Source: Zafaria cholistanensis
GTDB lineage: Bacteria; Actinomycetota; Actinomycetes; Actinomycetales; Micrococcaceae
Assembly: GCF_008580665.1 (NCBI RefSeq)
Contig: NZ_BKDJ01000005.1
Span: 139,589-203,588 of the forward strand
Direction: 5' to 3'
Length of the DNA stretch: 64,000 nt
Under the pieces are notes generated by a model. The model worked only from the letters and a program-made list of their open reading frames with translations, was not told the origin of the DNA and ran no database searches. Made by a program: the position numbers and the translations under genes. Shown here in pieces: positions 25,674 to 33,846 of the stretch (position 1 is its first letter; every line of letters starts with the position of its first letter).

Positions 25674-26114
25674 CCCCGGCAAATTCCCTCCAGCGGCCCT
25701 GGGGGGGGCGTCGGCGGACCGCCGGCCCGGAGCAGGAATGTGGCAGGAATGCGGCAGGAACGCGGCATGCACAAAACGGGCTGGAAAAGGAGGGAAGAGG
25801 GCTTCGGCACGAGGTTCGCCCCCGGTTTTCGTGCTCGTCTTCGCCTCCGGCCCGCAAAGAGAGGACTTACGGTTCTACTTAAGCGTTCGTTACACCGGAG
25901 GGGCACGGTGGCGTACGCCGGAGGCAGACATCTCCCCCGAGGGTGGCGGCACTTGGCCACCTGATGACACGGACCGGACCAGCCCCTTCAGTGGGCCGGC
26001 GAGATGGACGGCAGGGGCACGAAAACGCCGGGGGTCCGCCACGCCGCCCAGGACACTGGAGGGACGCGCCGCACGCGTCCGGACCGCCGGACAACATGGG
26101 AGTGATGCCACACC
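25674..26114. other. Intergenic region with 11-bp tandem repeat
   Basis: No gene is supported in these 441 bases. It contains three tandem 11-bp units at 25732-25764 and a stretch of lower GC around 25860-25900 (ACGGTTCTACTTAAGCGTTCG) that may hold the promoter of the secreted histidine-rich protein. Confidence 0.55.
25732..25764. repeat. Three tandem 11-bp repeats
   Basis: The units GCAGGAATGTG, GCAGGAATGCG and GCAGGAACGCG follow each other without a gap, then decay (GCATGC). They lie just downstream of the FAD protein gene. The 11-bp period is close to one helical turn. Confidence 0.7.
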
Positions 26115-26621
26115 ATGAAAACGTCACCTGATTCCTCCCGCCGGCGCCTGCTGGCCAGCACGGGCGCAGTCCTGGGGCTGCTCGCCACCATCGGGGTCGC
26201 CACCCCTGCGCAGGCCGCGGCCGGGTCCCCGGTCGTCGTGCAGGCCCACCGGGACCACGACAACAAGGACCGCTATGACTGGAACCACAAGTTCCATGAC
26301 CGGAACTACGACAGGAGCCACTGGAACAACCACCGCCACCACCACGACGACGACGCCAGCCTGAGGCTGCGCATCGACGACGATGGCGACTACCGTATCC
26401 GCGGCTACGACTACGAGGACAACCGCGTCAAGGTCTGGCTCGTGAACGTCTCCCGCGACAGGGTGGTCGACAGGTTCGCGGTCCGCCCCAACAACAGCGG
26501 CGACTTCAGGGTCTACGGAGACGACCTGCGCTGCAACCGCACCTACCAGGCGGTCAGCTGGAGCGAGGACGACGGACGGGAGTACAGCAACAAGGTCCGC
26601 TTCCACTGCGACCACAAGTAG
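26115..26621 (+). CDS. Secreted histidine/aspartate-rich small protein
   Basis: A 168-residue protein with an N-terminal export signal: SRRRLLAST, a hydrophobic run, then ATPAQA-A as likely cleavage site near residue 35; the arginines could allow the Tat route. The mature part opens with a His/Asp/Asn-rich segment (about 45-80; HRDHDNKDR, NHRHHHDDD). A beta-rich, highly charged domain with two cysteines (LRCNRTYQ and RFHCDHK) that could form a disulfide follows. The start of the mature chain suggests metal binding, but no family is recognised. Only GGGAG about a dozen bases upstream could serve as ribosome-binding site. It converges with the VOC gene across a double hairpin. Confidence 0.75.
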   Translation: MKTSPDSSRRRLLASTGAVLGLLATIGVATPAQAAAGSPVVVQAHRDHDNKDRYDWNHKFHDRNYDRSHWNNHRHHHDDDASLRLRIDDDGDYRIRGYDYEDNRVKVWLVNVSRDRVVDRFAVRPNNSGDFRVYGDDLRCNRTYQAVSWSEDDGREYSNKVRFHCDHK

Positions 26622-26636
26622 CGGCAGTCAGCCGGC

Positions 26637-26719
26637 CAGCCTGGGCCGGTCGCGCGCAACTGGCGGGGACGGCACCCTGGGTGCCGTCCCCGTCAGCATG
26701 CAGGGACCGGCCCAGGCTG
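26637..26719. terminator. Nested double hairpin between convergent genes
   Basis: Outer arms of 15 bp (26637-26651 and 26705-26719) enclose an inner perfect hairpin GGGGACGGCACC/GGTGCCGTCCCC (26665-26691) with a three-base loop. It fills the whole gap between two convergent genes and probably terminates both. Confidence 0.75.
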
Positions 26720-27496
26720 TCAGCCGCCGACGCCGATCAGCTTGAGCGCCGCCCCGGTGGGGTCCTCCACGGTGGCCATGCGCCCGTAAGGGGTGTCCTC
26801 GGCCCCGGTGATTACCCTGCCCCCCAACTCCACGGCCTGAGCCACGGCCGCGTCGACGTCATTGGCGCCCCAGTAGGTGACCCAAAAGCCGGGGACCTCC
26901 GCGGGCAGGTACCGGGCGCCATCCATGATCCCGGCCCGGGCAGCGTCCCCCTCCCCCAAAGTGCGGTAGCGGAATTCATCCGTGTCGCCCAGCACCGAGG
27001 TCTTCCAGCCGAAGGCCCGCTCGTAGAAGGGCACCGCCGCCGCGAAGTCCCTGGTGTGCAGTTCGAACCACGCCGGGGCGCCGTGCTCGGCATCCACCCC
27101 GAAGCCCTGGTGCGTCTGGGGCTGCCAGGCGCCGATCGCCACGCCGCCGGCGTCGGAGAAGATCGCCATGTGCCCGTACGGGTCCACGTGCATCGGCGGA
27201 ACCAGCACCTGGCCGCCGGCGGCACGAACCGCATCGGCCGTCGCCTCGATCCCGTCAGACTTCAGGTACAGGCCCCAGACGTTCGGGACGCCCATCTCCG
27301 GCTGGTGCGGGCTCAGGCCGGCCACCATTTGGCCGTTGAGCCGGGCGGTGACATAGCCGCCGTATTCCTCGGGGGCGGGCTCGTCGTAGGTCCATCCGAA
27401 CAGGCCGGCGTAGAACGCCTTCGTCTTTTCGAAGTCCGTGGAGGCGATGTCCGTCCAGACGGGTTCGCCGGCGGCAGTGGTCTCGCGGATGGGCAT
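26720..27496 (-). CDS. VOC-superfamily protein with two glyoxalase/bleomycin-resistance-like domains
   Basis: A 258-residue cytosolic protein with two tandem VOC modules. The first covers residues 12-120 (VWTDIASTDFEKTKAFYAGLFGW, ending at the FSDAGGVAIGAWQP strand). The second covers 135-256 (AWFELHTRDFAAAVPFYERAFGW, ending at VEDPTGAALKLIG). VOC proteins bind a divalent metal and act as lyases, dioxygenases or antibiotic-binding proteins; the specific role here cannot be read. The ATG follows GGAAGGACCACC, a good ribosome-binding site. It is a single gene upstream-flanked by tRNA-Ser(TGA) and convergent with the His-rich protein. Confidence 0.88.
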   Translation of the reverse strand: MPIRETTAAGEPVWTDIASTDFEKTKAFYAGLFGWTYDEPAPEEYGGYVTARLNGQMVAGLSPHQPEMGVPNVWGLYLKSDGIEATADAVRAAGGQVLVPPMHVDPYGHMAIFSDAGGVAIGAWQPQTHQGFGVDAEHGAPAWFELHTRDFAAAVPFYERAFGWKTSVLGDTDEFRYRTLGEGDAARAGIMDGARYLPAEVPGFWVTYWGANDVDAAVAQAVELGGRVITGAEDTPYGRMATVEDPTGAALKLIGVGG

Positions 27497-27628
27497 GGTG
27501 GTCCTTCCGGTAGGCGGCCACGGGACGGAGCGCCCCGCGCACAGGACCGAGCCTAGGGGCCCCCGTTCCCACCGTCCATGCTTCCGGGCAGGGGCCCCGC
27601 ACCAGCCGCGGCGGCAGGGCACACGCAA

Positions 27629-27660
27629 ACGGCGGCACCCCGGACCCGGGGCGCCGCCGT
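27629..27660 (-). terminator. Terminator of tRNA-Ser(TGA)
   Basis: ACGGCGGC and GCCGCCGT plus inner CCCCGG/CCGGGG form a hairpin with one mismatch; on the minus strand TTTGCG follows. It starts ten bases past the tRNA 3' end. Confidence 0.65.
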
Positions 27661-27669
27661 CGTGCACTG

Positions 27670-27757
27670 CGGATGGTAAGGGATTTGAACCCTTGGTACG
27701 GGGTCACCGCACACCGGTTTTCAAGACCGGCTCCTTAGGCCGCTCGGACAACCATCC
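27670..27757 (-). tRNA. tRNA-Ser(TGA)
   Basis: An 88-base class II tRNA on the minus strand: acceptor GGATGGT/ACCATCC, anticodon stem CCGGT/ACCGG with loop CTTGAAA (anticodon TGA), long variable arm, T-loop TTCAAAT. CCA is not encoded. Confidence 0.96.
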
Positions 27758-27863
27758 AGACCCGGCCACTATACGGCAGGTCCGGGGCCTCCGGCCAAAG
27801 GGCGCCCCGACCGTCTACCCTGACAGGGGCGGCCGGGAGCGCCGCGGAACAGGGGAGCAACAG

Positions 27864-28841
27864 ATGCGTGCAGTCGAGTTTGCCGGTGCCGGAGGTGCGC
27901 AGGTCGCCGCGGTCACCGAACGCCCGGTCCCGGTGCCGGGACCGGGCGAGGTCCTGGTCCGCGTCGCGGCCGCGGGCATCAACCGCGCCGACGTGCAGCA
28001 GCGCCGCGGCTTCTACCCGCCCCCGCCCGGAACCACGGACATCCCCGGGCTGGAAGCCAGCGGCACCATCGCCGCCGTGGGCCCGGACGTGCAGGGGTAC
28101 GACGTCGGCGCGCGGGTTTGTGCGCTGCTCGCCGGCGGCGGGTACGCCGAATACGTCGCCGTTCCGGCCGGCCAACTGATGCCGGTCCCGGAAGGGGTGG
28201 GCCTGGTCGAGGCCGCTGCACTGCCCGAAGTGGCCGCCACGGTCTACTCCAACCTGTTCGTGGAGGCGGGGCTGGCCGCCGGGGACACCGTGCTCATCCA
28301 CGGCGGGGCCGGCGGCATCGGCACCATGGCCACCCAACTCGTGGCCGCGGCGGGTGCCCACCCAATCGTCACCGCCGGCAGCCCGGAGAAGCTTGAGTAC
28401 TGCCGCGGATTCGGGGCGGAAGCGGGCATCGACTACCGCACCGAGGACTTCGTCGAGCGCGTCCGGGAGCTGACCGCCGGGCATGGGGCGGACATTGTCC
28501 TCGACGTGATCGGCGCCAAGTACCTGGAACGGAACGTGCGTGCGCTCGCCGTCGGCGGACGGCTGGTGGTCATCGGACTGCAGGGCGGGTCGAAGGCCGA
28601 GCTGGATCTGGGGGTGCTGATGTCCCGGCGCGCCCGCATTATTGGCACCACGCTGCGTTCGCGCCCCGCCGCCGAGAAGGCGCGCATCGTCGCAGGAACG
28701 GTGGAACGGGTATGGCCGCTGGTGGAGGCGGGCACGGTGCGCGTCGCGGTGGAACGGACCTTTCCGCTGGAGCAGGTCGTGCAGGCCCACGAGTTCTTCG
28801 ATTCGGGGGAACACCGCGGCAAGCTGCTCCTCACGCTCTGA
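27864..28841 (+). CDS. NAD(P)H quinone oxidoreductase (zinc-free MDR family, PIG3-like)
   Basis: A 325-residue medium-chain dehydrogenase/reductase without the zinc-ligand cysteines. The catalytic GroES-like domain (AAAGINRADVQQRRGFYPPPPG) precedes a Rossmann domain (HGGAGGIGTMATQL, about residue 150). AALPEVAATVYSNLF is typical of the TP53I3/PIG3-type quinone oxidoreductases, which reduce quinones with NADPH. The ATG follows AGGGGAGCAACAG. It is a single gene; cstA begins 200 bp downstream with its own leader. The physiological quinone or enone substrate is unknown. Confidence 0.9.
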   Translation: MRAVEFAGAGGAQVAAVTERPVPVPGPGEVLVRVAAAGINRADVQQRRGFYPPPPGTTDIPGLEASGTIAAVGPDVQGYDVGARVCALLAGGGYAEYVAVPAGQLMPVPEGVGLVEAAALPEVAATVYSNLFVEAGLAAGDTVLIHGGAGGIGTMATQLVAAAGAHPIVTAGSPEKLEYCRGFGAEAGIDYRTEDFVERVRELTAGHGADIVLDVIGAKYLERNVRALAVGGRLVVIGLQGGSKAELDLGVLMSRRARIIGTTLRSRPAAEKARIVAGTVERVWPLVEAGTVRVAVERTFPLEQVVQAHEFFDSGEHRGKLLLTL

Positions 28842-29040
28842 GCACGGCGGCCGGCCCCCGTCCTCCGACCGCACCCCGCGCCGGCGGGTCCGTTCGCCGC
28901 AGGGCCTTCCGGCGGACCCCGATCCCTGTGGCGTGCCCGACCCGGGGGAGTACCCTCGGAATCACGCGGCTGTGGGTGGTCGGGGGGAGACCGTGCACGG
29001 CCGGCACATCGCTCGAGAGACAAGGAATACGAGGCCCATC

Positions 29041-31287
29041 ATGAGCACACCACTCACTCCCGAGGAGCGGATTCCGCCCGCTGCGGTCGATCCGGCCGTG
29101 GTGGAGGCCGAGGAACGCAAGTGGACTCCGGCCAAGATCGCCCTGTGGGTGGCGATCGCTTTGCTGGGCGGCGTCGCGTGGGGCGTGCTGGCCATTTCCC
29201 GCGGCGAAACCATCAATGCGATCTGGTTCGTCTTCGCATCGGTTTGCACCTACCTGATCGCCTACCGCTTCTACGCCAAATACATCGAGCGGAAAATCGC
29301 CAAGCCCGACGACTTCCGCGCCACCCCCGCCGAGTACAAGGTGAACGGCCACGACTACGTGCCCACCGACCGCCGGGTCCTTTTCGGCCACCACTTTGCC
29401 GCGATCGCCGGAGCTGGCCCGCTGGTGGGCCCCGTGCTGGCGGCCCAGATGGGGTACCTTCCCGGCACCCTCTGGATCATCATCGGCGTGATCCTGGCCG
29501 GCGCCGTCCAGGACTACCTGGTCCTCTTCTTCTCGATGCGCCGCGGCGGCCGTTCGCTGGGCCAGATGGCGCGCGAGGAACTCGGCGTAGTCGGCGGCAC
29601 GGCGGCGCTGATCGCCACGATCGCCATCATGATCATTATCGTGGCCATCCTTGCGCTGGTCGTTGTCAACGCCCTCGGCGAATCGGCCTGGGGTGTCTAC
29701 TCCGTCGGGATGACCATCCCGATCGCCCTGTTCATGGGCGTGTACCTGCGCTACATCCGCCCCGGCAAGGTCCTGGAGATTTCCCTGATTGGCTTTGCCC
29801 TGCTGATGTTCGCAATCATCTCCGGCCGGTGGGTGGCCGAATCCGCGTGGGGCGCCGAACTGTTCCACCTGGACCGCACCACCATCGCGTGGGCGATTAT
29901 CATCTACGGCTTCACCGCCGCGGTCCTGCCGGTGTGGCTGCTGCTGGCCCCGCGCGACTACCTCTCCACGTTCATGAAGATCGGGGTGATCGTGCTGCTC
30001 GCCCTGGCCGTCGTCGTGGTCCGCCCCGAGATCTCCGTTCCGGCCTTCTCCGAGTACGCCTCCCGCGTCGACGGGCCCGTGGTCGCCGGCAGCCTCTTCC
30101 CCTTCCTCTTCGTGACGATCGCCTGCGGCGCACTGTCCGGCTTCCACGCGCTGATCTCCTCCGGCACCACGCCCAAGCTGGTCCAGAAGGAACGGCAAAC
30201 CCGTTTCCTGGGCTACGGAGGCATGCTCATGGAGTCGTTCGTGGCCATCATGGCCTTGGTCGCGGCGGTCTCGATCGACCGGGGCATCTACTTCGCGATG
30301 AACTCCTCGGGGGCCGCCACCGGCGGCACGGTGGAAGGGGCGGTGGCCTTCGTCAACGGGCTGGGCCTGGCCGGGGTGAACCTGACTCCGGACATGCTCA
30401 CCGGCCTGGCGGCCAACGTGGGCGAGGAGTCCGTGGTCTCGCGCACCGGCGGCGCCCCGACCCTGGCCGTGGGCATCGCGGTCATCATGAACCAGTGGTT
30501 TGGGGGCCCGGCGATGATGGCCTTCTGGTACCACTTCGCCATCATGTTCGAGGCGCTGTTCATCCTCACCGCGGTCGACGCCGGCACCCGCGTGGCCCGC
30601 TTCATGCTGCAGGACGCGATCGGCAACTTCATCCCGAAGTTCAAGGACACCTCCTGGCGCACCGGCGCCTGGATCTGCACGGCCCTGATGGTCGCCGGCT
30701 GGGGGTACATCCTGATCCTGGGCGTGACGGACCCGCTGGGCGGAATCAACACGTTCTTCCCGCTGTTCGGCATCTCCAACCAGCTGCTGGCCGCCGTCGC
30801 CCTCGCGGTGGTCATGACCATCGTCGCCAAGCGCGGCAACTTCAAGCACCTGTGGGTGGTGGTCCTGCCGCTGGCCTTTGCCACCGTGGTCACGGTGACG
30901 GCTTCCCTGTACAAGATTTTCTCCCCGGTCCCGGCCGTGGGCTACTGGGCGCAGCACAACGCGTTCAAGCAGGCCCTGGCGGACGGGAAGGAAAGCTTCG
31001 GAACGGCCAGGACGGTCGAGGCCATGGAAGCGGTCGTCCGCAACACCTTCGTCCAGGGCAGCCTGTCGATTGTGTTCCTGGTGCTGTCGCTGACCGTGAT
31101 CATCGCGGCCGCCATCGCCACCCTCCGGGCCTTCCCCCACGGCGGACCCGAGACGGAGGACCCCGCGCTTCCGTCCCGGATCTACGCCCCCGCAGGCCTG
31201 GTGCCCAGCCCCGCGGAGAAGGCACTGGACGCGCAGTGGAACGCGCTGCCGCCTGGCATGCGCGCCCTCAACCGCCGGGGGCACTAG
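29041..31287 (+). CDS. cstA: Carbon starvation protein A (CstA family transporter)
   Basis: A polytopic membrane protein of 748 residues with about sixteen hydrophobic segments. CstA-family carriers take up peptides or pyruvate during carbon starvation. Conserved stretches include TDRRVLFGHHFAAIAGAGPLVGP (about residue 105), QDYLVLFFSMRRGGRSLGQ, and ISSGTTPKLV near the middle. The cytosolic N-terminus is extended by about 30 charged residues. The ATG follows GAGGCCCATC; a -10-like TACCCT occurs at 28951. A YbdD-type small gene follows three bases later, the usual CstA pairing. No CRP palindrome was found in its upstream region, unlike pckG. Confidence 0.94.
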   Translation: MSTPLTPEERIPPAAVDPAVVEAEERKWTPAKIALWVAIALLGGVAWGVLAISRGETINAIWFVFASVCTYLIAYRFYAKYIERKIAKPDDFRATPAEYKVNGHDYVPTDRRVLFGHHFAAIAGAGPLVGPVLAAQMGYLPGTLWIIIGVILAGAVQDYLVLFFSMRRGGRSLGQMAREELGVVGGTAALIATIAIMIIIVAILALVVVNALGESAWGVYSVGMTIPIALFMGVYLRYIRPGKVLEISLIGFALLMFAIISGRWVAESAWGAELFHLDRTTIAWAIIIYGFTAAVLPVWLLLAPRDYLSTFMKIGVIVLLALAVVVVRPEISVPAFSEYASRVDGPVVAGSLFPFLFVTIACGALSGFHALISSGTTPKLVQKERQTRFLGYGGMLMESFVAIMALVAAVSIDRGIYFAMNSSGAATGGTVEGAVAFVNGLGLAGVNLTPDMLTGLAANVGEESVVSRTGGAPTLAVGIAVIMNQWFGGPAMMAFWYHFAIMFEALFILTAVDAGTRVARFMLQDAIGNFIPKFKDTSWRTGAWICTALMVAGWGYILILGVTDPLGGINTFFPLFGISNQLLAAVALAVVMTIVAKRGNFKHLWVVVLPLAFATVVTVTASLYKIFSPVPAVGYWAQHNAFKQALADGKESFGTARTVEAMEAVVRNTFVQGSLSIVFLVLSLTVIIAAAIATLRAFPHGGPETEDPALPSRIYAPAGLVPSPAEKALDAQWNALPPGMRALNRRGH

Positions 31288-31289
31288 CC

Positions 31290-31529
31290 GTGAAAACGCC
31301 CCCTCCGCTGCGGACCCCGGCCCTCCTGGCCGCGCTCGGCGCGGCCCTCGCACGGGGCCGCAGGGGATTGGCCTGGTACCTTGGCGGGGTGCTCGGTGCC
31401 GACGCCTACCGCAAATACCTGGAGCACCACCGACAGGTCCATCCCGGCGAGGAGCCCCTTACGGAGCGCGCCTACTGGCGCGAGGCGATGGACCGGCAGG
31501 ACCGCCACCCCCAGGGGCGGTGCTGCTAG
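31290..31529 (+). CDS. YbdD/YjiX family small protein, CstA accessory
   Basis: A 79-residue protein starting at GTG 31290, two bases after the cstA stop. It has the YbdD signature: a tyrosine- and histidine-rich stretch (YRKYLEHHRQVHPGEEPL), a second conserved block (RAYWREAMDRQD) and the terminal GRCC. Members are nearly always encoded directly after CstA or BtsT-type transporters and are needed for full transport in enteric bacteria; the mechanism is unknown. The first 25 residues are more hydrophobic than usual. A strong terminator follows at 31584. Confidence 0.88.
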   Translation: MKTPPPLRTPALLAALGAALARGRRGLAWYLGGVLGADAYRKYLEHHRQVHPGEEPLTERAYWREAMDRQDRHPQGRCC

Positions 31530-31583
31530 CGGCGCCGGTATGCGGGAGGGGTCCGCTGGGAGCCCCCTCCCGCACCGGAGCGC

Positions 31584-31616
31584 CGCCGCCCCGCAGCCTC
31601 CACGGGGCGGCGTTTT
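31584..31616 (+). terminator. Terminator of the cstA-ybdD operon
   Basis: CGCCGCCCCG and CGGGGCGGCG form a 10-bp perfect stem with a nine-base loop, followed directly by TTTT. A second GC-rich inverted repeat precedes it. Confidence 0.85.
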
Positions 31617-31656
31617 GGCCAGCAGCCCGGTTCCCCGTCCGTGGCAAGATGGACCC

Positions 31657-32211
31657 ATGACCGATCAGCAACTGCCCAAGGCCCAGCCGGACGACGCAGA
31701 AAACCAAGACGGACAGGTTCCCCCCGGGGAGTCCTTCCGCATCCGCGGGCTGGTCGATGAACCCGCGAAGGTCCTCCGCGTGGGCGGAATGGTCAAGCAG
31801 CTCCTTGAGGAAGTGAAGTCAGCGCCGCTCGATGAGAAGTCCCGCGTGACCCTGGCGGATATCCACGAGCGGTCCATCGCGGAGCTGGAGAGCGGGCTTT
31901 CCCCCGAGCTGGTCCAGGAGCTGCGGCGCATGCGGCTGCCTTTTTCCGGAGGCGAGGCCCCGTCCGAGGCCGAACTGCGCATTGCCCAGGCCCAGCTGGT
32001 GGGCTGGCTGGAGGGGGTCTTCCACGGCATCCAAACCGCGCTGGCCGCGCAGCAGCTGGCGAACCAGCAGCTGGCCCAGCGCCTCCACATGCGCCAGATT
32101 CCGGCGGGCACCGAGGTGGCGCCCGGAATCGTCATCAACGAGCAGGGCGAACCGGTCCGGGCGGCGTCCTCGGACGGCGAACCCCAGCACGGTCCCGGGC
32201 AGTACCTGTAG
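31657..32211 (+). CDS. bpa: Bacterial proteasome activator (Bpa/PafE)
   Basis: A 184-residue protein that opens the 20S proteasome gate independently of ATP and ARC/Mpa, feeding unfolded proteins for degradation. The last four residues GQYL are the conserved proteasome-docking motif. The central helices (RVGGMVKQLLEEVKSAPLDEKSR and the LQxLxQ-rich stretch near 125-150) match the four-helix ring subunit of the family. The termini are charged and probably disordered. The ATG has CAAGAT six bases upstream and no ribosome-binding site. It forms an operon with a small protein 14 bases downstream. Its presence implies a proteasome elsewhere in the genome. Confidence 0.93.
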   Translation: MTDQQLPKAQPDDAENQDGQVPPGESFRIRGLVDEPAKVLRVGGMVKQLLEEVKSAPLDEKSRVTLADIHERSIAELESGLSPELVQELRRMRLPFSGGEAPSEAELRIAQAQLVGWLEGVFHGIQTALAAQQLANQQLAQRLHMRQIPAGTEVAPGIVINEQGEPVRAASSDGEPQHGPGQYL

Positions 32212-32225
32212 GGGTGGCAACGGGA

Positions 32226-32690
32226 ATGGGGCTCTTTTCCGGCGCACGCTCCGCGCGCCGCGATGACAAGGACCTGGGGACGGGCATCTGGCGCCGGGCC
32301 CATGACCGTTACGGCCGCGGGCTGGACCGCTTCCACCAAGTGCTCGAAGGCATCGAGGACGACGACCTTTACAACGCCCTGGTCATGATTGCCGACCACC
32401 TGGCCAGCCTGCAGCCGCGGGTGCGCGAGGTCTGCCAGGAGGCGCAGCGGATGCGCCCCAGCGCCGACACCGACATTCCCGGCTCCCTTGCCCCGGTCCA
32501 CCGCGCCCTGTCCAAGGCGGCGAACGACCTTGCCATGGCCGCGCAGTCGGCGGCCATGGCAAGGCTCGACGGAGAACGCTGGGGTTATGCGTCGGCCGGA
32601 TTGGAGAACGTGGCCCGGCGGGCCGACGTCGTCACCGGCGGCGTGGTGGCTGCCGAGGCGGCGCTGAAGCAGGCCCGCGCCGCGGGCTGA
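32226..32690 (+). CDS. Conserved hypothetical helical protein downstream of bpa
   Basis: A 154-residue protein of unknown function, predicted almost wholly alpha-helical (LDRFHQVLEGI, DLYNALVMIADHLASLQPRVREVCQEA, LAPVHRALSKAANDLAMAAQSAAMARL), with no signal peptide or membrane segment. ATG 32226 was preferred to an in-frame GTG four codons earlier, since AGGGGTGG lies ahead of it. It follows bpa by 14 bp in the same direction, so the two are probably co-transcribed. A role as a proteasome-pathway adaptor or substrate is an untested inference from position. Confidence 0.75.
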   Translation: MGLFSGARSARRDDKDLGTGIWRRAHDRYGRGLDRFHQVLEGIEDDDLYNALVMIADHLASLQPRVREVCQEAQRMRPSADTDIPGSLAPVHRALSKAANDLAMAAQSAAMARLDGERWGYASAGLENVARRADVVTGGVVAAEAALKQARAAG

Positions 32691-32791
32691 CCCGCCGGCA
32701 TTGGGGCCCGGAGCCGGGCGGCGTTTTCGCCGTCGGCGGACCCTGCCGCCGGGGCGGGGACGGACGGCCGTGCCGGTGGCAGGATGGGTGC

Positions 32792-33637
32792 ATGACTAAT
32801 TTCGTGTCCCCGGAACTTCCCCTGAACAACGGCCGCACCATCCCGCAGCTGGGCTACGGCGTGTGGCAGATGGAGGACCAGGTCGCCGAAGGCGCCGTCC
32901 TCAACGCCTTCGAGGTGGGCTACCGCCACATCGATACCGCCCGCATCTACGGCAACGAGGCGGGCGTGGGCCGCGCCATTGCGGCTTCCGGGCTTGCCCC
33001 CGAGGAACTCTTCATCACCACCAAGGTCTGGAACTCGGACCAGGGCTACCAGCAGACCCTCGACGCCTTCGACGCCTCGATGGAACGGCTGGGCCTGCAA
33101 ACCCTGGATCTGTACCTGATCCACTGGCTCCAGCCGAAGCAGGGCAAGTATGTGGAGACATGGAACGCGCTGATTGAGCTGCAGAAGGCCGGGCGCGTGC
33201 GCTCGATCGGTGTCTGCAACTTCACGACCGAGGCGCTGCAGGAGATCGAGGAGGCCACCGGGGTCGTCCCGGAGATCCACCAGGTGGAGACCCACCCCTA
33301 CTTCCCGCAGCCCGAGCTGCGCAGCTACGCCGCCGCCAAGGGCATCCTGCACCAGTCCTGGTCCCCGCTGGGCCAGGGCGGCGAGCTGCTCGCCGAGCCG
33401 GTGCTCGAGCGCATCGCCGCCAAGCACGGGGCGACCCCGGCGCAGGTAGTCATTGCCTGGCACCTGGCGCTGGGCAACGTGGTGATCCCGAAGTCGGCCA
33501 CTCCCGCGCGCATCGCGGAGAACTGGGCGGCGCTGGGCCTCACGCTCGACGCCGGGGACATCGCCGCCATCGACGGGCTGGACCAGGGCCGGGCCGGCCG
33601 CATCGGCGCGGACCCGGCAGTCTCCGACTTCGCCTGA
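32792..33637 (+). CDS. Aldo-keto reductase (AKR5-like)
   Basis: A 281-residue NADPH-dependent carbonyl reductase with a TIM-barrel. The catalytic tetrad is visible: Asp and Tyr in DTARIYGNEAGVG (near residues 49-54), Lys in TTKVWN (near 79) and His in LIHW (near 112). The cofactor-binding VIPKSATPARIAEN follows near 235. It resembles 2,5-diketo-gluconate reductase-type enzymes; the physiological substrate is unknown. The ATG has CAGGAT six bases upstream and no Shine-Dalgarno sequence. It converges with the alcohol dehydrogenase gene. Confidence 0.93.
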   Translation: MTNFVSPELPLNNGRTIPQLGYGVWQMEDQVAEGAVLNAFEVGYRHIDTARIYGNEAGVGRAIAASGLAPEELFITTKVWNSDQGYQQTLDAFDASMERLGLQTLDLYLIHWLQPKQGKYVETWNALIELQKAGRVRSIGVCNFTTEALQEIEEATGVVPEIHQVETHPYFPQPELRSYAAAKGILHQSWSPLGQGGELLAEPVLERIAAKHGATPAQVVIAWHLALGNVVIPKSATPARIAENWAALGLTLDAGDIAAIDGLDQGRAGRIGADPAVSDFA

Positions 33638-33704
33638 TTCCTGAAGCCGGCCCCTGAGCCCGGTTCCTGAAGCCGGTCCCGGACGCACCTTGTCCCCGGA
33701 ACCG

Positions 33705-33731
33705 GCCAGAATCGAACCGGCGGCCCTTCGG
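33705..33731 (-). repeat. Remnant of a tRNA T-arm (tRNA-Thr-like)
   Basis: The minus strand folds as a T-arm (GCCGG, loop TTCGATT, CTGGC). Thirteen consecutive bases (GCCAGAATCGAAC on the plus strand) equal those in tRNA-Thr(CGT) at 35308-35320, and about 23 of 27 bases match overall. No other tRNA part is present. It lies on the 3' side of the intact tRNA-Thr, 1.6 kb away, the geometry of an integration scar. Confidence 0.6.
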
Positions 33732-33846
33732 CAGGACGCTGGGGTCCCTGGCGTGCCCCTATGGATGCCGCAGGTGCAACGGGGTGGAACCGGGCAGGAG
33801 TATGCCTGCCATGTCCCCTCGAGCGCCCGGGCGCGGCCGGTGAGGC

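Noticed and set aside
23496..25772. Upstream extension of the prolyl oligopeptidase frame to 25772, making a 1462-residue protein
   Set aside because: The extension is antisense to the FAD protein, which has clear motifs. A ribosome-binding site and a conserved N-terminus mark the real start at 23495.
28842..29040. CRP site upstream of cstA, expected from E. coli
   Set aside because: Words such as TGTGG occur but no TGTGA-N6-TCACA or near match is seen.
33690..33800. Possible complete tRNA around the T-arm-like sequence
   Set aside because: No anticodon arm, D-arm or pairing acceptor stem is present on the 5' side. Only the T-arm region can be supported, so it is listed as a remnant.
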